Below the pieces are notes generated by a model. That model was given only the letters and a program-made list of their open reading frames with translations, was not told where the DNA came from and did no database searches. A stretch of 64,000 bases of DNA from Oceanospirillum multiglobuliferum (GTDB lineage: Bacteria > Pseudomonadota > Gammaproteobacteria > Pseudomonadales > Halomonadaceae): the NCBI RefSeq assembly GCF_900167095.1, contig NZ_FUXG01000003.1, positions 192,907 through 256,906 on the forward strand, given 5' to 3'. The position numbers and the translations under genes are program-made. Below, piece by piece: positions 18,990 through 27,786 of this stretch (the stretch's first letter is position 1; the number at the start of each line of letters is the position of its first letter).

Positions 18990-19866
18990 TGTAACTCAGC
19001 TTTCTGCTCTGACTAGGTTTTTTTCTGCTGCTGTTTTTAGAGAGATGGCGAAGAGGGGGCAGTCAGCTTTGTTCTCTCGCTTGCTTAAAGAAGCAGGATT
19101 AGTTGACCACATTGGGCTAAATGCAACGGTTGGTGAAGCGTTTGATTTTGCGTTTAATATACTGAAAGTTGCAGGGCATCGTGACGAATACATATATCGG
19201 GCAGCTGTAAGTCATAAAGTTCTTCTTGGAACTCATTCTCTTCGTACGGCCTCAATGCTTAATGAGTTTCGAGCAGGTGGCTGTAAGGCAGATATTGTTA
19301 TTTTAAACGGTACTGCAACTGTTTATGAGATAAAGTCTGAGAGAGACTCTCTTGCCCGCCTTGAAAATCAAGTAGCGAATTACAAACGTGTGTTTGCAAA
19401 AGTTAATGTCATATCTAATGAAGGTCACATCGATGGTATCCTTGAAACTGTACCAGAAGATGTTGGAGTTATGTGCCTGACTAAGCGTTATCAAATTAAA
19501 ACGATACGTGAGGCTAAGAGTTGTCCCGAAAGGATCTGCCCTAGTACTGTATTTGACTCTTTGCGTATAACTGAAAGTACCTCAATCCTTGAGAGTTTAG
19601 GGGTTGGGGTTCCTGATGTGCCTAATACGCAGCGGTATGCAGTATTACGTAAGCTATTTTCTGAGCTTGATCCTGCTACTTTGCACTTTGAAATGGTAAA
19701 AACGCTAAAGCGGACTCGAGACCTTGCATCTCTTAATGATTTTGTCGAAAGTCTGCCAAAATCCTTACAAACAGCTGCGCTATCAATATCTGTACGTCGC
19801 TCTGATCAATCAAAACTTATCGATGCTACAGAAACCCCGCTACATGCGGCAATGACATGGAGTTAA
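18976..19866 (+). CDS. sce7726 family protein, predicted PD-(D/E)xK nuclease
   Basis: The 296-residue protein resembles the family named sce7726 in annotation pipelines. Residues 104-120 carry the PD-(D/E)xK-like core: D106 in KADIVIL and E118-x-K120 in YEIK, with a possible helix glutamate E97. A conserved RLENQVANYKRVF helix follows. This suggests a restriction-endonuclease-like fold, although activity is unproven. Codons rare in the neighbours (ATA, AGA) are frequent. It overlaps the 64-aa ORF upstream and is 7 bp from the sce7725-type gene downstream, its usual partner. Confidence 0.72.
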   Translation: MKIDSVTQLSALTRFFSAAVFREMAKRGQSALFSRLLKEAGLVDHIGLNATVGEAFDFAFNILKVAGHRDEYIYRAAVSHKVLLGTHSLRTASMLNEFRAGGCKADIVILNGTATVYEIKSERDSLARLENQVANYKRVFAKVNVISNEGHIDGILETVPEDVGVMCLTKRYQIKTIREAKSCPERICPSTVFDSLRITESTSILESLGVGVPDVPNTQRYAVLRKLFSELDPATLHFEMVKTLKRTRDLASLNDFVESLPKSLQTAALSISVRRSDQSKLIDATETPLHAAMTWS

Positions 19867-19873
19867 TCGACGT

Positions 19874-20809
19874 ATGTACTACCCATATTTTCGTGGAAAG
19901 CAATTTGAACTCATAACGATTCGTGAAATGGCTCCGCTTTTGGCTGAAAATCATTTTATACCGATTATAGAGCCTGTTCGTGAGTCATTTAATGGCTTGA
20001 AAAAGGCGCTAGGCGCGATTCATGACGCAGATGGAGGGGCAATAGTAATAGTTAATCCTTACCATGGGGATCATCAAGATGATGGCGCTAATATATCCTG
20101 TTTTCTTGAAGATGAGTTTTCTGATTCTGAGAAAATATCTGCAGGAATCCTACTACGCAATGGTATGACGGTAGATGATGCCCTGCATTGCTTTGAACAG
20201 CATCAATCCCATAATCCTGTTCTAGTTCATGCAGGTTTTACTGAGCCAAAGGCTTTGGCGGCTAAATTAGAAACACGAATGCCAGAGCTGACAAATATCT
20301 TTATAGACGACTATGCAAAGCTATTATACAGAAAGCATTTCGGTAGAAGTAAGCGTATTCTGATTCGCGATGGCTTCAACCGCCAACGCAATGCAGATTA
20401 TCCCGAAGTTGAAGTTTTTTCCGAGGTTCATGCAACCTATTCAGATCTAGGAATGAGTGGATTTGGGGATTTTTTGATGGTTGGGGATGCATATACTGAG
20501 GGTGGCGGCCCAGCATACGCCGTCGCAATTCACTTAACATTTATAGATCGCGAAAAGGATGACGTGATGTACATTTATCATTTTGTTTCAGATACAAAAG
20601 ATACCCCAACAGACCCTGCTGGCAAGTTTGGCCAAGCACTTAATAAGTTAATCAGTAAACTCGAGAGTGGCACCTCAGGGATTTTCGAAGGTAAGGCAAT
20701 TGAGGAGTTTAAAGCTCTTCATGCCAAAGGGCATTTTCCCGGTTTAGGCTATGTAAAAAAGCTTTCGATGAAGCATCATATCGAAACGCTTGCCGACTAT
20801 TTGAAGTGA
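19874..20809 (+). CDS. sce7725 / beta-family protein
   Basis: A 311-residue soluble protein starting MYYPYFRGKQFELITIREMA and continuing into FIPIIEPVRESF. This opening is typical of the sce7725 family, related to the phage 'beta protein' family. A repeated pattern of alternating strands and helices with polar ends recalls a TIM-barrel-like fold, but I cannot name catalytic residues. GGAG lies 11 bases before the ATG. It sits between the sce7726-type nuclease and the RES protein with gaps of 7 bp each, so the three are surely co-transcribed. The function is unknown. Confidence 0.7.
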   Translation: MYYPYFRGKQFELITIREMAPLLAENHFIPIIEPVRESFNGLKKALGAIHDADGGAIVIVNPYHGDHQDDGANISCFLEDEFSDSEKISAGILLRNGMTVDDALHCFEQHQSHNPVLVHAGFTEPKALAAKLETRMPELTNIFIDDYAKLLYRKHFGRSKRILIRDGFNRQRNADYPEVEVFSEVHATYSDLGMSGFGDFLMVGDAYTEGGGPAYAVAIHLTFIDREKDDVMYIYHFVSDTKDTPTDPAGKFGQALNKLISKLESGTSGIFEGKAIEEFKALHAKGHFPGLGYVKKLSMKHHIETLADYLK

Positions 20810-20816
20810 GGTAGTT

Positions 20817-21839
20817 ATGGCTAAGCATTTCTGTTGCCCTGAATGTTTTGGCGATCGTTTTTTGCGGGATGGGGTATTTCCGACATTGGAACCAAAAGAA
20901 GGAACTTGTGATTATTGTGGGACAGATAATACCTTTCTAGTTGCTCCTGCTAGTTTAGCTATATATTTTGAACTTCTGGTGAATGTTTATGAACCAAGTC
21001 CTGATGGAAAAACATTAGTTGAGTGGATGAAAGATGATTGGTTGATATTTAGCCATCACCGTATGGACATCGCTCATGCAAAAGAACTACTGAGTGACAT
21101 TCTTAATGATGGTGAAATAGTTCGTCGCACGTTTGAGCCTTCTACTCGTTACAGTAGTGATGCTCTGCTCAAATGGGACAGACTGCGAGACGAGATGATG
21201 TACACAAATCGTTGGTTTCTTGATGTAACAATCGATCAAGATAACCTCGAGGATCTTCTCGATATGCTAATAGCGAAAGAGCTACCGTTACGTTGGTATC
21301 GAGCTAGAATCCAGTCTGAGGGTAGAGCTTTTAAAATAGATGAAATGGGTGCTCCACCTAAGAGACGTTCTTCAAATGGTCGTGCAAACCCTGCTGGTAT
21401 TCCTTACCTCTATTTGGGCTCTATACCTGAGACGGCTGTTGCAGAAGTCAGGCCGCATACAGGTGAGGTTGCTTCCGTAGCCATTTTTGATATTCCAGAA
21501 ATTAAAGCTGTAGATTTGCGTAACCCACGTGAATTTGTTTCTCCCTTCATGTTGGATGATGCAGGAAAAATAGCTCAGTTGCGAGCTGATTTGCCTTTTC
21601 TAGAGCGTTTAGGGGAAGAGCTGACAAGACCTGTTCAGCCCTCAGGTGCCGCTATAGACTATATACCCAGTCAATACTTGTGTGAGTTTATTAAAAAGAA
21701 AGGATTTGATGGAGTTGTTTATCGCAGCTCTGTTAGTGAGGGGATTAATCTTGCTTTATTCAATCCAGATCAGGCCACAGGTGGCCAGTTGACCACCTAC
21801 AATGTGGATAGAGTATCTGTTAAGGTAAAAGAGATGTAA
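20817..21839 (+). CDS. zinc-ribbon/HEPN-associated N-terminus plus RES domain protein (predicted NAD+ phosphorylase toxin or effector)
   Basis: The 340-residue protein begins with a treble-clef or ribbon-like site C7-x2-C10 and C31-x2-C34. A helical region (about 40-135) follows, resembling the HEPN/RES N-terminal domain. The RES domain spans about residues 155-335: R162 in WYRAR, GRANPAGIPYLYL (about 188-200), E206/E210 in PETAVAEVRPH, and a late YRSSVSEGINLALFNP block. RES domains with this Arg/Glu/Ser pattern include toxins that degrade NAD+ by phosphorolysis or hydrolysis. The usual Xre/MbcA-type antitoxin gene is not adjacent. A GAGG ribosome binding site precedes the ATG. It is the last gene before the right-hand terminator copy. 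Confidence 0.78.
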   Translation: MAKHFCCPECFGDRFLRDGVFPTLEPKEGTCDYCGTDNTFLVAPASLAIYFELLVNVYEPSPDGKTLVEWMKDDWLIFSHHRMDIAHAKELLSDILNDGEIVRRTFEPSTRYSSDALLKWDRLRDEMMYTNRWFLDVTIDQDNLEDLLDMLIAKELPLRWYRARIQSEGRAFKIDEMGAPPKRRSSNGRANPAGIPYLYLGSIPETAVAEVRPHTGEVASVAIFDIPEIKAVDLRNPREFVSPFMLDDAGKIAQLRADLPFLERLGEELTRPVQPSGAAIDYIPSQYLCEFIKKKGFDGVVYRSSVSEGINLALFNPDQATGGQLTTYNVDRVSVKVKEM

Positions 21840-21858
21840 ATGTAGGTCTATCATCTCT

Positions 21859-21889
21859 AAAGCCCGCGCTTAATCGCGGGCTTTTTGTT
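21859..21889 (+). terminator. accessory operon terminator; right copy of the flanking hairpin pair
   Basis: AAAGCCCGC and GCGGGCTTT pair around GCTTAATC, followed by five T in total. It repeats the guaA terminator nearly base for base (shared stem, TTAATC loop and TTTTTGTT tail). It closes the RES gene and may also serve the convergent flavoprotein gene ending at 21897. Confidence 0.85.
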
Positions 21890-21896
21890 GTCTGTC

Positions 21897-23504
21897 TTAA
21901 TCTTCTAAATAAGCCAACGCCAGTGCTTCTGCGACGCGAATGCCGTCGATGCCCGCTGACCAAATACCACCCGCGTAGCCTGCGCCCTCACCTGCGGGAT
22001 ACAAACCTTGTACGTTGATGCTCTGATAGTCTTTGCCACGTTTGATGCAAACAGGGGATGAGGTGCGGGTTTCAACGCCAGTCAGTAATCCGTCGGGTTT
22101 AGCAAAGCCTTTGATCTGCCGGTCGAATGCGGGAATGGCTTCACGGATGGCTGCTGTTACAAAATCAGGTACCACTTTGCTCAGATCGGTCAGTGTGATG
22201 CCCGGTGTGTATGAGGGTTGAACCTCGCCCAGTTCTGCGCTTGGTTTGCCAGATAGAAAATCGCCAATCAGTTGAGCGGGTGCATGGTAGTTTTCGCCGC
22301 CTGCTTTGAACGCTTGCTCTTCTAATCGACGCTGTAGGTCGATGCCCGCCAGTGGGTGACCCGGATAGTCTCTTTCTGGATCGATGCCCACGACAATGGC
22401 GCTGTTGGCGTTGCGCTCATTACGGGAGTATTGACTCATGCCGTTGGTGACCACGCGACCCTCTTCAGAGGTGGCGGCAACCACGGTGCCACCGGGGCAC
22501 ATACAGAAGCTGTACACGCTGCGACCATTTTTGCAGTGATGTACCAACTTATAATCTGCTGCACCCAAAATAGGATGGCCTGCATTGTCGCCAAAGCGGC
22601 AGCGGTCAATCATGCTTTGCTCATGTTCAATTCGGAACCCGACAGAGAAGGGCTTGGCTTCAATGTAGACGCCTTGATCATACAAAGCCTGAAAGGTGTC
22701 GCGGGCGCTGTGGCCTACGGCCAAGACCATCTTGGAGCAACTGAGGTATTCCCCCGTTGATAGATGTAAACCTTTCAGTTTGTAGCCTTCTGCCAGTGGT
22801 TCGAGGTCGAGTTTTTCAACGCGAGTGCTGAAACGAACTTCACCACCCAGATCAATAATCTGTTGGCGCATCTTCTCCACCATATTGACCAACCTAAAGG
22901 TGCCGATATGGGGTTTGCTGACATACATGATCTCTTCTGGAGCGCCTGCAGCCACAAACTCATGCAGTACTTTGCGCCCATAGTGTTTGGGGTCTTTGAC
23001 TTGGCTGTAAAGTTTGCCATCGGAAAAGGTGCCTGCTCCGCCTTCACCGAACTGTACATTAGACTCAGGGTTAAGCGGTTGTTTGCGCCAGAAACCGAAG
23101 GTGTCTTTGGTACGTTCTCGTACTGCTTTACCGCGCTCCAGTACAATGGGTTTAAAGCCCATTTGTGCCAGAATAAGTGCAGCAAATAAGCCGCAAGGGC
23201 CAAGACCCACTACCACTGGGCGTTCTGCTAAGTCGCTAGGGGCTTGGGCGACAAACTTGTAGGTCATGTCGGGCGTTGCTCTTACGCTTGAATCCTGAGC
23301 TAACAGTTCGGCTTCGCCCGTCACCTCTACGTCTAAGGTGTAGATCAGTTGAATATCTCTTTTGTTACGTGCGTCGTAACCCCTTCGGAATATCGTAAAG
23401 GCTTGGAGCTGCTGTTTTTTGATGGCCAGCTTACGCAAAATGGCCTGTTCCAGCGCCTGTTCATCATGATTCAGGGGAAGTTTGATATCGGTTAAACGCA
23501 ACAT
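21897..23504 (-). CDS. FAD-dependent oxidoreductase (COG2509-type)
   Basis: A 535-residue predicted NAD(P)/FAD-dependent dehydrogenase of unknown substrate. Residues 1-90 form the family's N-terminal extension. The FAD Rossmann loop VVGLGPCGLFAALILA starts near residue 96, followed by LERGKAVRERTKDTF. The FGEGGAGTFSDGKLYSQ motif near 150 and the C-terminal PAGEGAGYAGGIWSAGIDGIRVAEAL FAD segment are typical. There is no signal peptide. It is monocistronic and convergent with the accessory operon. The annotation is firm at family level only. Confidence 0.88.
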   Translation of the reverse strand: MLRLTDIKLPLNHDEQALEQAILRKLAIKKQQLQAFTIFRRGYDARNKRDIQLIYTLDVEVTGEAELLAQDSSVRATPDMTYKFVAQAPSDLAERPVVVGLGPCGLFAALILAQMGFKPIVLERGKAVRERTKDTFGFWRKQPLNPESNVQFGEGGAGTFSDGKLYSQVKDPKHYGRKVLHEFVAAGAPEEIMYVSKPHIGTFRLVNMVEKMRQQIIDLGGEVRFSTRVEKLDLEPLAEGYKLKGLHLSTGEYLSCSKMVLAVGHSARDTFQALYDQGVYIEAKPFSVGFRIEHEQSMIDRCRFGDNAGHPILGAADYKLVHHCKNGRSVYSFCMCPGGTVVAATSEEGRVVTNGMSQYSRNERNANSAIVVGIDPERDYPGHPLAGIDLQRRLEEQAFKAGGENYHAPAQLIGDFLSGKPSAELGEVQPSYTPGITLTDLSKVVPDFVTAAIREAIPAFDRQIKGFAKPDGLLTGVETRTSSPVCIKRGKDYQSINVQGLYPAGEGAGYAGGIWSAGIDGIRVAEALALAYLED

Positions 23505-23688
23505 AATTAAAAGTACTCGTTTACTTTGCAGGGCGGTGCCAAAGGCAAGCAGAACATTCTAAATCAGTTGCTATGCTTTAGGTAGGTAAACTGCCCTGTT
23601 AAAGGGATTCCGGTGCAAAAAACTTGAGTTTTGAATAAGCTACTTTACACTTGCCGCCCACACAGAATGATGGAGGTATTAGCCCGCA

Positions 23689-24012
23689 ATGGCCTTTGTA
23701 GTCACTGACAATTGCATTCGATGCAAGTACACCGATTGTGTCGCGGTTTGTCCCGTAGATGCTTTTTTTGAGGGGCCTAACTTTTTGGTTATCGATCCAG
23801 TGATCTGTATCGATTGTGGCTTGTGTCTGCCGGAATGCCCAGCAGATGCCATTTTTCAAGATATAGAGTTGCCACCTGAACAAACACCGTACATTACATT
23901 AAATGCAGAGTTGTCTCAGGTGTGGCCTAACATCACTCAATTGAAGGCACCGCTTGCCGATGCGGATGAGTGGAATGGGGTGGCGGATAAGCTGCATTTG
24001 CTTGAGCGCTAA
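23689..24012 (+). CDS. fdxA: ferredoxin FdxA (7Fe-8S type)
   Basis: A soluble low-potential electron carrier of 107 residues. Cysteines are at 9, 12, 17 and 21 ([14 protein letters not shown]) and at 40, 43, 46 and 50 ([11 protein letters not shown]). This is the layout of Azotobacter-type ferredoxin I with one [3Fe-4S] and one [4Fe-4S] cluster. The extended C-terminal tail is normal for the family. GGAGG precedes the ATG. It is convergent with rlmE, with stop codons 7 bp apart. Confidence 0.94.
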   Translation: MAFVVTDNCIRCKYTDCVAVCPVDAFFEGPNFLVIDPVICIDCGLCLPECPADAIFQDIELPPEQTPYITLNAELSQVWPNITQLKAPLADADEWNGVADKLHLLER

Positions 24013-24019
24013 TGAGCGC

Positions 24020-24640
24020 TCAGCCTTTGAAACCTTTACCAACCAGATAGACTTCTCTTGAACGTGGACGAGAGGCTGCTGGCTTACGTACGATCACTTT
24101 GTCAAAAGAGCTGCGTACATCTTTCACGTATTCTTCATACCCCACCCCTTGGAAGACCTTGGCGCAGAAGCTACCGCCGGGCTTTAATACGTTGCGCGCC
24201 ATATCCAGTGCCAGCTCGACCAGATACATCGACGCGTACTGATCGGTAGTGTTTACACCGCTCATATTGGGTGCCATGTCAGAGATCACTGTATCCACCT
24301 GATCACCCTCTAGTGCTTGGATAATCTCTTCATAGACCGCTTCGTCGGTAAAGTCGCCCTGAATGAAAGTGACACCGTCTAACCCATCCATTGGCAAAAT
24401 GTCTGAGGCGATCACGCGCCCAGACTCGCCCACAACAGGTGCAACGACCTGTGACCAGCCACCGGGGGCTGAGCCGAGATCCATCACGACACTGCCGGAT
24501 CGGTACAGTTTGTCTTTTTCGTTAATCTCGATCAGCTTATAGCTGGCGCGTGAACGATAGCCGTCCATCTGAGCTTTTTTTACATAAGGATCGTTAACAT
24601 GTTCGTCCAGCCATTTCTGACTAGTTTTTGATCGGGCCAT
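24020..24640 (-). CDS. rlmE: 23S rRNA (uridine2552-2'-O)-methyltransferase RlmE
   Basis: It methylates the 2'-OH of U2552 in the A-loop of 23S rRNA, a late step of 50S assembly. The 206-residue protein has the SAM motif [15 protein letters not shown], the DMAPN catalytic aspartate block, and the K-D-K-E set typical of FtsJ/RrmJ (including K in SRASYKL and CAKVFQG). The usual neighbour ftsH is absent here. The start at 24640 has AGGGGAG-like purines before it. Upstream is a divergent gap shared with the TrmH-family gene. Confidence 0.95.
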   Translation of the reverse strand: MARSKTSQKWLDEHVNDPYVKKAQMDGYRSRASYKLIEINEKDKLYRSGSVVMDLGSAPGGWSQVVAPVVGESGRVIASDILPMDGLDGVTFIQGDFTDEAVYEEIIQALEGDQVDTVISDMAPNMSGVNTTDQYASMYLVELALDMARNVLKPGGSFCAKVFQGVGYEEYVKDVRSSFDKVIVRKPAASRPRSREVYLVGKGFKG

Positions 24641-24778
24641 GAGGGGAGTCTGCTGTCGCTAAAACGGCACTTATTGTAAACTTTCGCCTTTGAATTGCAA
24701 AACCTCCTACGCTAAGCGCGGTACAGTGAACAAGGTATCGCGTAGGCGGCGGAAATATCAGGCCACAAAGGCAGAGAC

Positions 24779-25528
24779 ATGAAATTAGACGATGTTAAAA
24801 AGCTCCACCAGAAGAAGTATCGCACCCAGTTTGGTCATTATCTGGTGGAGGGCGAGCATCTGATTTTGGAACTGCAAAAAGCCCTTAAGGCAAAGCCTTA
24901 TGCAACACCGATCACCTTGTATGTGACCGAAACGCATCAGGACTGGGCCCGTCAACTCGATGCTAACTTTCAGCAGGTGGTGCTGAGTGAAAAGCAGATG
25001 GCGCAGCTGAGTGATACCAAAACGCCTCAGGGGATTATGGCTCGCTTACCCTTACCGGATCTTTGTCATCAGCCTGAGGCATTACAACAGGGAGAGCGTT
25101 GTATCTATTTGCATGAGGTACAGGACCCCGGCAATCTGGGGACGATTATTCGCACTTTGGCTTGGTTCGGCAATTTTCGTTTACTGCTCAGTCCCAACAG
25201 TGTCGATCCCTTTAATTCAAAGGTGGTGCGCGCCAGTATGGGGGCTATTTTTCATTTGCCGATTGAACTTGATGTGCCGTTAACCACACTGTCGCAGCGC
25301 TTCAGTCAATTTGCGTATCTGGATTTAAACGGTGAAGTTATCAATGCGTCCGCTTTTGCAGACTATCAATGTTACTTATTTGGCAATGAAGCGCGAGGTG
25401 TACCGTTGGAGGCGTTGTCGGCTTTTAATGCTGAGGCCTATACCATTGCTGGATGTGGCCGTATTGATTCGCTCAATTTAGCCAGTTCAGTTGGAATCTG
25501 CGCCTATCAGCTCTCGGTCTCTGGTTAG
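24779..25528 (+). CDS. TrmH/SpoU-family RNA 2'-O-methyltransferase
   Basis: A 249-residue SPOUT enzyme. The N-terminal part (LDDVKKLHQKKYRTQFGHYLVEG) is the substrate-binding domain seen in RNA 2'-O-ribose methyltransferases. The C-terminal knot carries motif 1 VQDPGNLGTIIRTLAWFG, motif 2 YLFGNEARGV and motif 3 SLNLASSVGICAY. The exact target RNA cannot be stated. It is distinct from RlmB, which is encoded at 51.1 kb. It starts in a divergent promoter region with rlmE. Confidence 0.88.
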   Translation: MKLDDVKKLHQKKYRTQFGHYLVEGEHLILELQKALKAKPYATPITLYVTETHQDWARQLDANFQQVVLSEKQMAQLSDTKTPQGIMARLPLPDLCHQPEALQQGERCIYLHEVQDPGNLGTIIRTLAWFGNFRLLLSPNSVDPFNSKVVRASMGAIFHLPIELDVPLTTLSQRFSQFAYLDLNGEVINASAFADYQCYLFGNEARGVPLEALSAFNAEAYTIAGCGRIDSLNLASSVGICAYQLSVSG

Positions 25529-25559
25529 CGTGCGGTTTGGTTGCAGGAGGGTAGAGAGA

Positions 25560-26378
25560 CTACTCTTGCCCAAAGTAACGCGCTTCAATGGCCCTCAGGC
25601 TGCCATCTTGCGCCATCTCTTCTAAAGCTTGATAAAGCCGCCAGATGGTGCTGTTTTCCTGCACTTGCTCAGGTGTGTTGGTTTCAGAAAGGGTAAGATC
25701 TGGGCGGTAGTTTGGATTGGGGCGAAGTAAAATATGCTTTGACCGCTTTGACACACCAAAAAACATTTGTTGTGCTTCTTGGCAGCAGTGATTGTGTATT
25801 TTCAAGCGCGAAGCTCTTTCGGGGTGTGTTTTGAGAAAGTAGCGCACGGCCAAGAGGTTGTAAGCATAAAAATCCGCATGCCCCTCAAGGATTAGATCAA
25901 CAATTTGTGTCAGGGTGAAATCATAGGGTTTTCGGGTATGGATCCCATATTGCTTGGCATTTAAGTCGTAACCTCCAAAAGAGACCACCATCACCAGTTT
26001 TCTTGCCGCTACGTCGTGCAGCGAGTGGATCTCTTGTTCGCTACTCCGAGTCAGGCCGATATAGCCATCTTTAAGGCCGTTAGGCAAAAAAACAAAATGT
26101 TCGGCTCTTGCTGAGGAGAAGGAGAGACCGGGGTAGAAATCAACGGCACCCTCTTTCATAAGGTGCAAAATGCGCGCTTTTGGCTGGCGCACAACGGTTA
26201 ATGTGCAGTTAATCCTACGGCTTGCCTCCTTATATAACGCTTGATAAAGCCCTGAGTTATCGGGTGCGGCAGAAATAAAAGGCGGTTTGGCATTGGTGCG
26301 GTAGCCCATGACGAGTTCGCAGGCGAACGCCGAAAAAGATGCCCCTATAAGGATGAACCCAAAGAAAAACTTCAGCAT
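25560..26378 (-). CDS. periplasmic solute-binding protein, family 3-like
   Basis: A 272-residue exported protein with a clear signal peptide (MLKFFFGFILIGASFSAFA, cleavage near residue 19). The body has the ELVMGYRTNAKPPF and GLYQALYKEASRRI opening, the DFYPGLSFSSARAEHF segment and the rest of an extracellular solute-binding domain of the amino-acid type. No permease or ATPase gene is adjacent. Like many orphan members, it may serve a receptor, or a transporter encoded elsewhere. The ligand is unknown. Confidence 0.8.
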   Translation of the reverse strand: MLKFFFGFILIGASFSAFACELVMGYRTNAKPPFISAAPDNSGLYQALYKEASRRINCTLTVVRQPKARILHLMKEGAVDFYPGLSFSSARAEHFVFLPNGLKDGYIGLTRSSEQEIHSLHDVAARKLVMVVSFGGYDLNAKQYGIHTRKPYDFTLTQIVDLILEGHADFYAYNLLAVRYFLKTHPERASRLKIHNHCCQEAQQMFFGVSKRSKHILLRPNPNYRPDLTLSETNTPEQVQENSTIWRLYQALEEMAQDGSLRAIEARYFGQE

Positions 26379-26482
26379 AACAGTCTCAATTCATCTTGAT
26401 GGTGTGAACCATTGTTTTAAGGTCAGTGTAGTTGAGCGGGTATCAATCTCTCAATTTCTTTCATGTTGTTTGCAGGTGGTCG

Positions 26483-27709
26483 ATGCGGTTCAAACAGATT
26501 TGTAGGCTAGTCAAACTGATGCATCAGTGCTTTGGCTTATTGTTAATGGTCATTCTTTTACTCTCCTGTTTGACAGGTTTGTTACTGGTGTTTAAGGATG
26601 AAGTCGATTATTTGATCAACCGTGACATGATGTGGTTGGCTGAACCAGAGTCCTCAAAGATTTCACGTTTATCTCTTGAGCAAATCGAACTACAGATTAA
26701 ACAGCGTTACCCCAATAGCCGAGTTTCATGGTTCGATCTAAAACCTGCTCATCAACGAGCTGCTATATATTGGTTGTCAGGTCAAGCTCACCTAGAAACG
26801 GGGCAATATATTGCACCCGAGCATAATCAGATCTTTATTGATTTATCCACAGGGGAAATTTTAGGGGGGCGGCGTTGGGGCGATTGGCGTTCACCTTTGG
26901 TGAATCTCATGCCCCTAACTTATCAATTACATTATTCACTGATGTTGGGCGTTGGCGGCGCGAAAGCTTTAGGGATCGCCTGTTTATTTTGGTTGCTGCA
27001 AATGTTGCTGGGGCTTTATCTGACTTGGCCAAAAGGTCGCTCAATAGGTTTTGTGCAGCAGGGTTATAAATGGTTGGGTTATTGGCGTTTTCGTAAAGGG
27101 CGAAGCGAGTTTCAGGCGCGTTATTTTAGGCATCGTTGGTTAGGGTTATGGCTGAGCCCTATGATGCTAGTTTTTGTGCTATCTGGGTTGGCGTTTAATT
27201 TAAAGCCTCTTTATTTCGCTGTGACTGACTTATTTTTGAATCGACAAACTGCACATCTTACTCTGGCTTCTACTCCATTCATGCAGCACATTCCTATGTC
27301 TTCTGATCAGGCATTACAACATGGGCGGGCTTTAATGGTAGAACTGGCCGCTCAGCGGGATTTTCAAATCGTTGCGCCTGTTGGCCTCTCTTACTCACCT
27401 TATAGTGGCCACTATCTTTATCGGGTGCACAGTGAGCTAGATGTGTCAGGAGACTATGCGAGAACCTCAATCTGGTTTGATGCTCTCAATGGGGAGATGA
27501 AAGCGGTTTATATACCAACTGGAGAGTTTGCAGTGGACAGTTTTACGAGCTGGATCTCAGCCTTGCATATGGCGAAAGCAGGGTTGTGGAGTAAAGGCTT
27601 TGTCATATTGTCAGCCTTAGCGGTATTGCTGTTACTGGTGAGTGGAGTTCGAGTTATGGTTTTGAAAGCCAAGCGGCACAGTTTGTGGTTTTTTGTGAAG
27701 AGTTGTTAA
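26483..27709 (+). CDS. PepSY-associated transmembrane protein
   Basis: A 408-residue inner membrane protein with four main hydrophobic helices (about residues 13-38, 150-185, 225-250 and 370-395), the layout of the PepSY_TM family. The motifs HQCFGLLL, HYSLMLG and HRWLGLWL place conserved histidines at membrane borders. Relatives are linked to siderophore-iron reduction or periplasmic electron transfer. No TonB receptor is adjacent. The ATG at 26483 is chosen for its AGGTGG site; the open frame extends 17 codons upstream. Confidence 0.82.
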   Translation: MRFKQICRLVKLMHQCFGLLLMVILLLSCLTGLLLVFKDEVDYLINRDMMWLAEPESSKISRLSLEQIELQIKQRYPNSRVSWFDLKPAHQRAAIYWLSGQAHLETGQYIAPEHNQIFIDLSTGEILGGRRWGDWRSPLVNLMPLTYQLHYSLMLGVGGAKALGIACLFWLLQMLLGLYLTWPKGRSIGFVQQGYKWLGYWRFRKGRSEFQARYFRHRWLGLWLSPMMLVFVLSGLAFNLKPLYFAVTDLFLNRQTAHLTLASTPFMQHIPMSSDQALQHGRALMVELAAQRDFQIVAPVGLSYSPYSGHYLYRVHSELDVSGDYARTSIWFDALNGEMKAVYIPTGEFAVDSFTSWISALHMAKAGLWSKGFVILSALAVLLLLVSGVRVMVLKAKRHSLWFFVKSC

Positions 27710-27763
27710 AGATTACTGTTAAATAGTCGATATAGTAGTCGAGTTTTAAAAATAAAATTCGAT

Positions 27764-27786
27764 AAGCCTTAAGTGACAAGGCTTTT
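27764..27786 (+). terminator. terminator of the PepSY protein gene
   Basis: AAGCCTT and AAGGCTT form a 7-bp stem with a 7-base loop and a short T tail, 55 bases after the stop codon. Confidence 0.6.

Noticed and set aside
22356..23262. Several long plus-strand ORFs opposite the COG2509 gene
   Set aside because: They are antisense shadows of a well-conserved flavoprotein and show no family features.
25560..26378. Complete amino-acid ABC transporter locus
   Set aside because: Only the binding protein is present; neighbouring genes are a methyltransferase and a PepSY protein.
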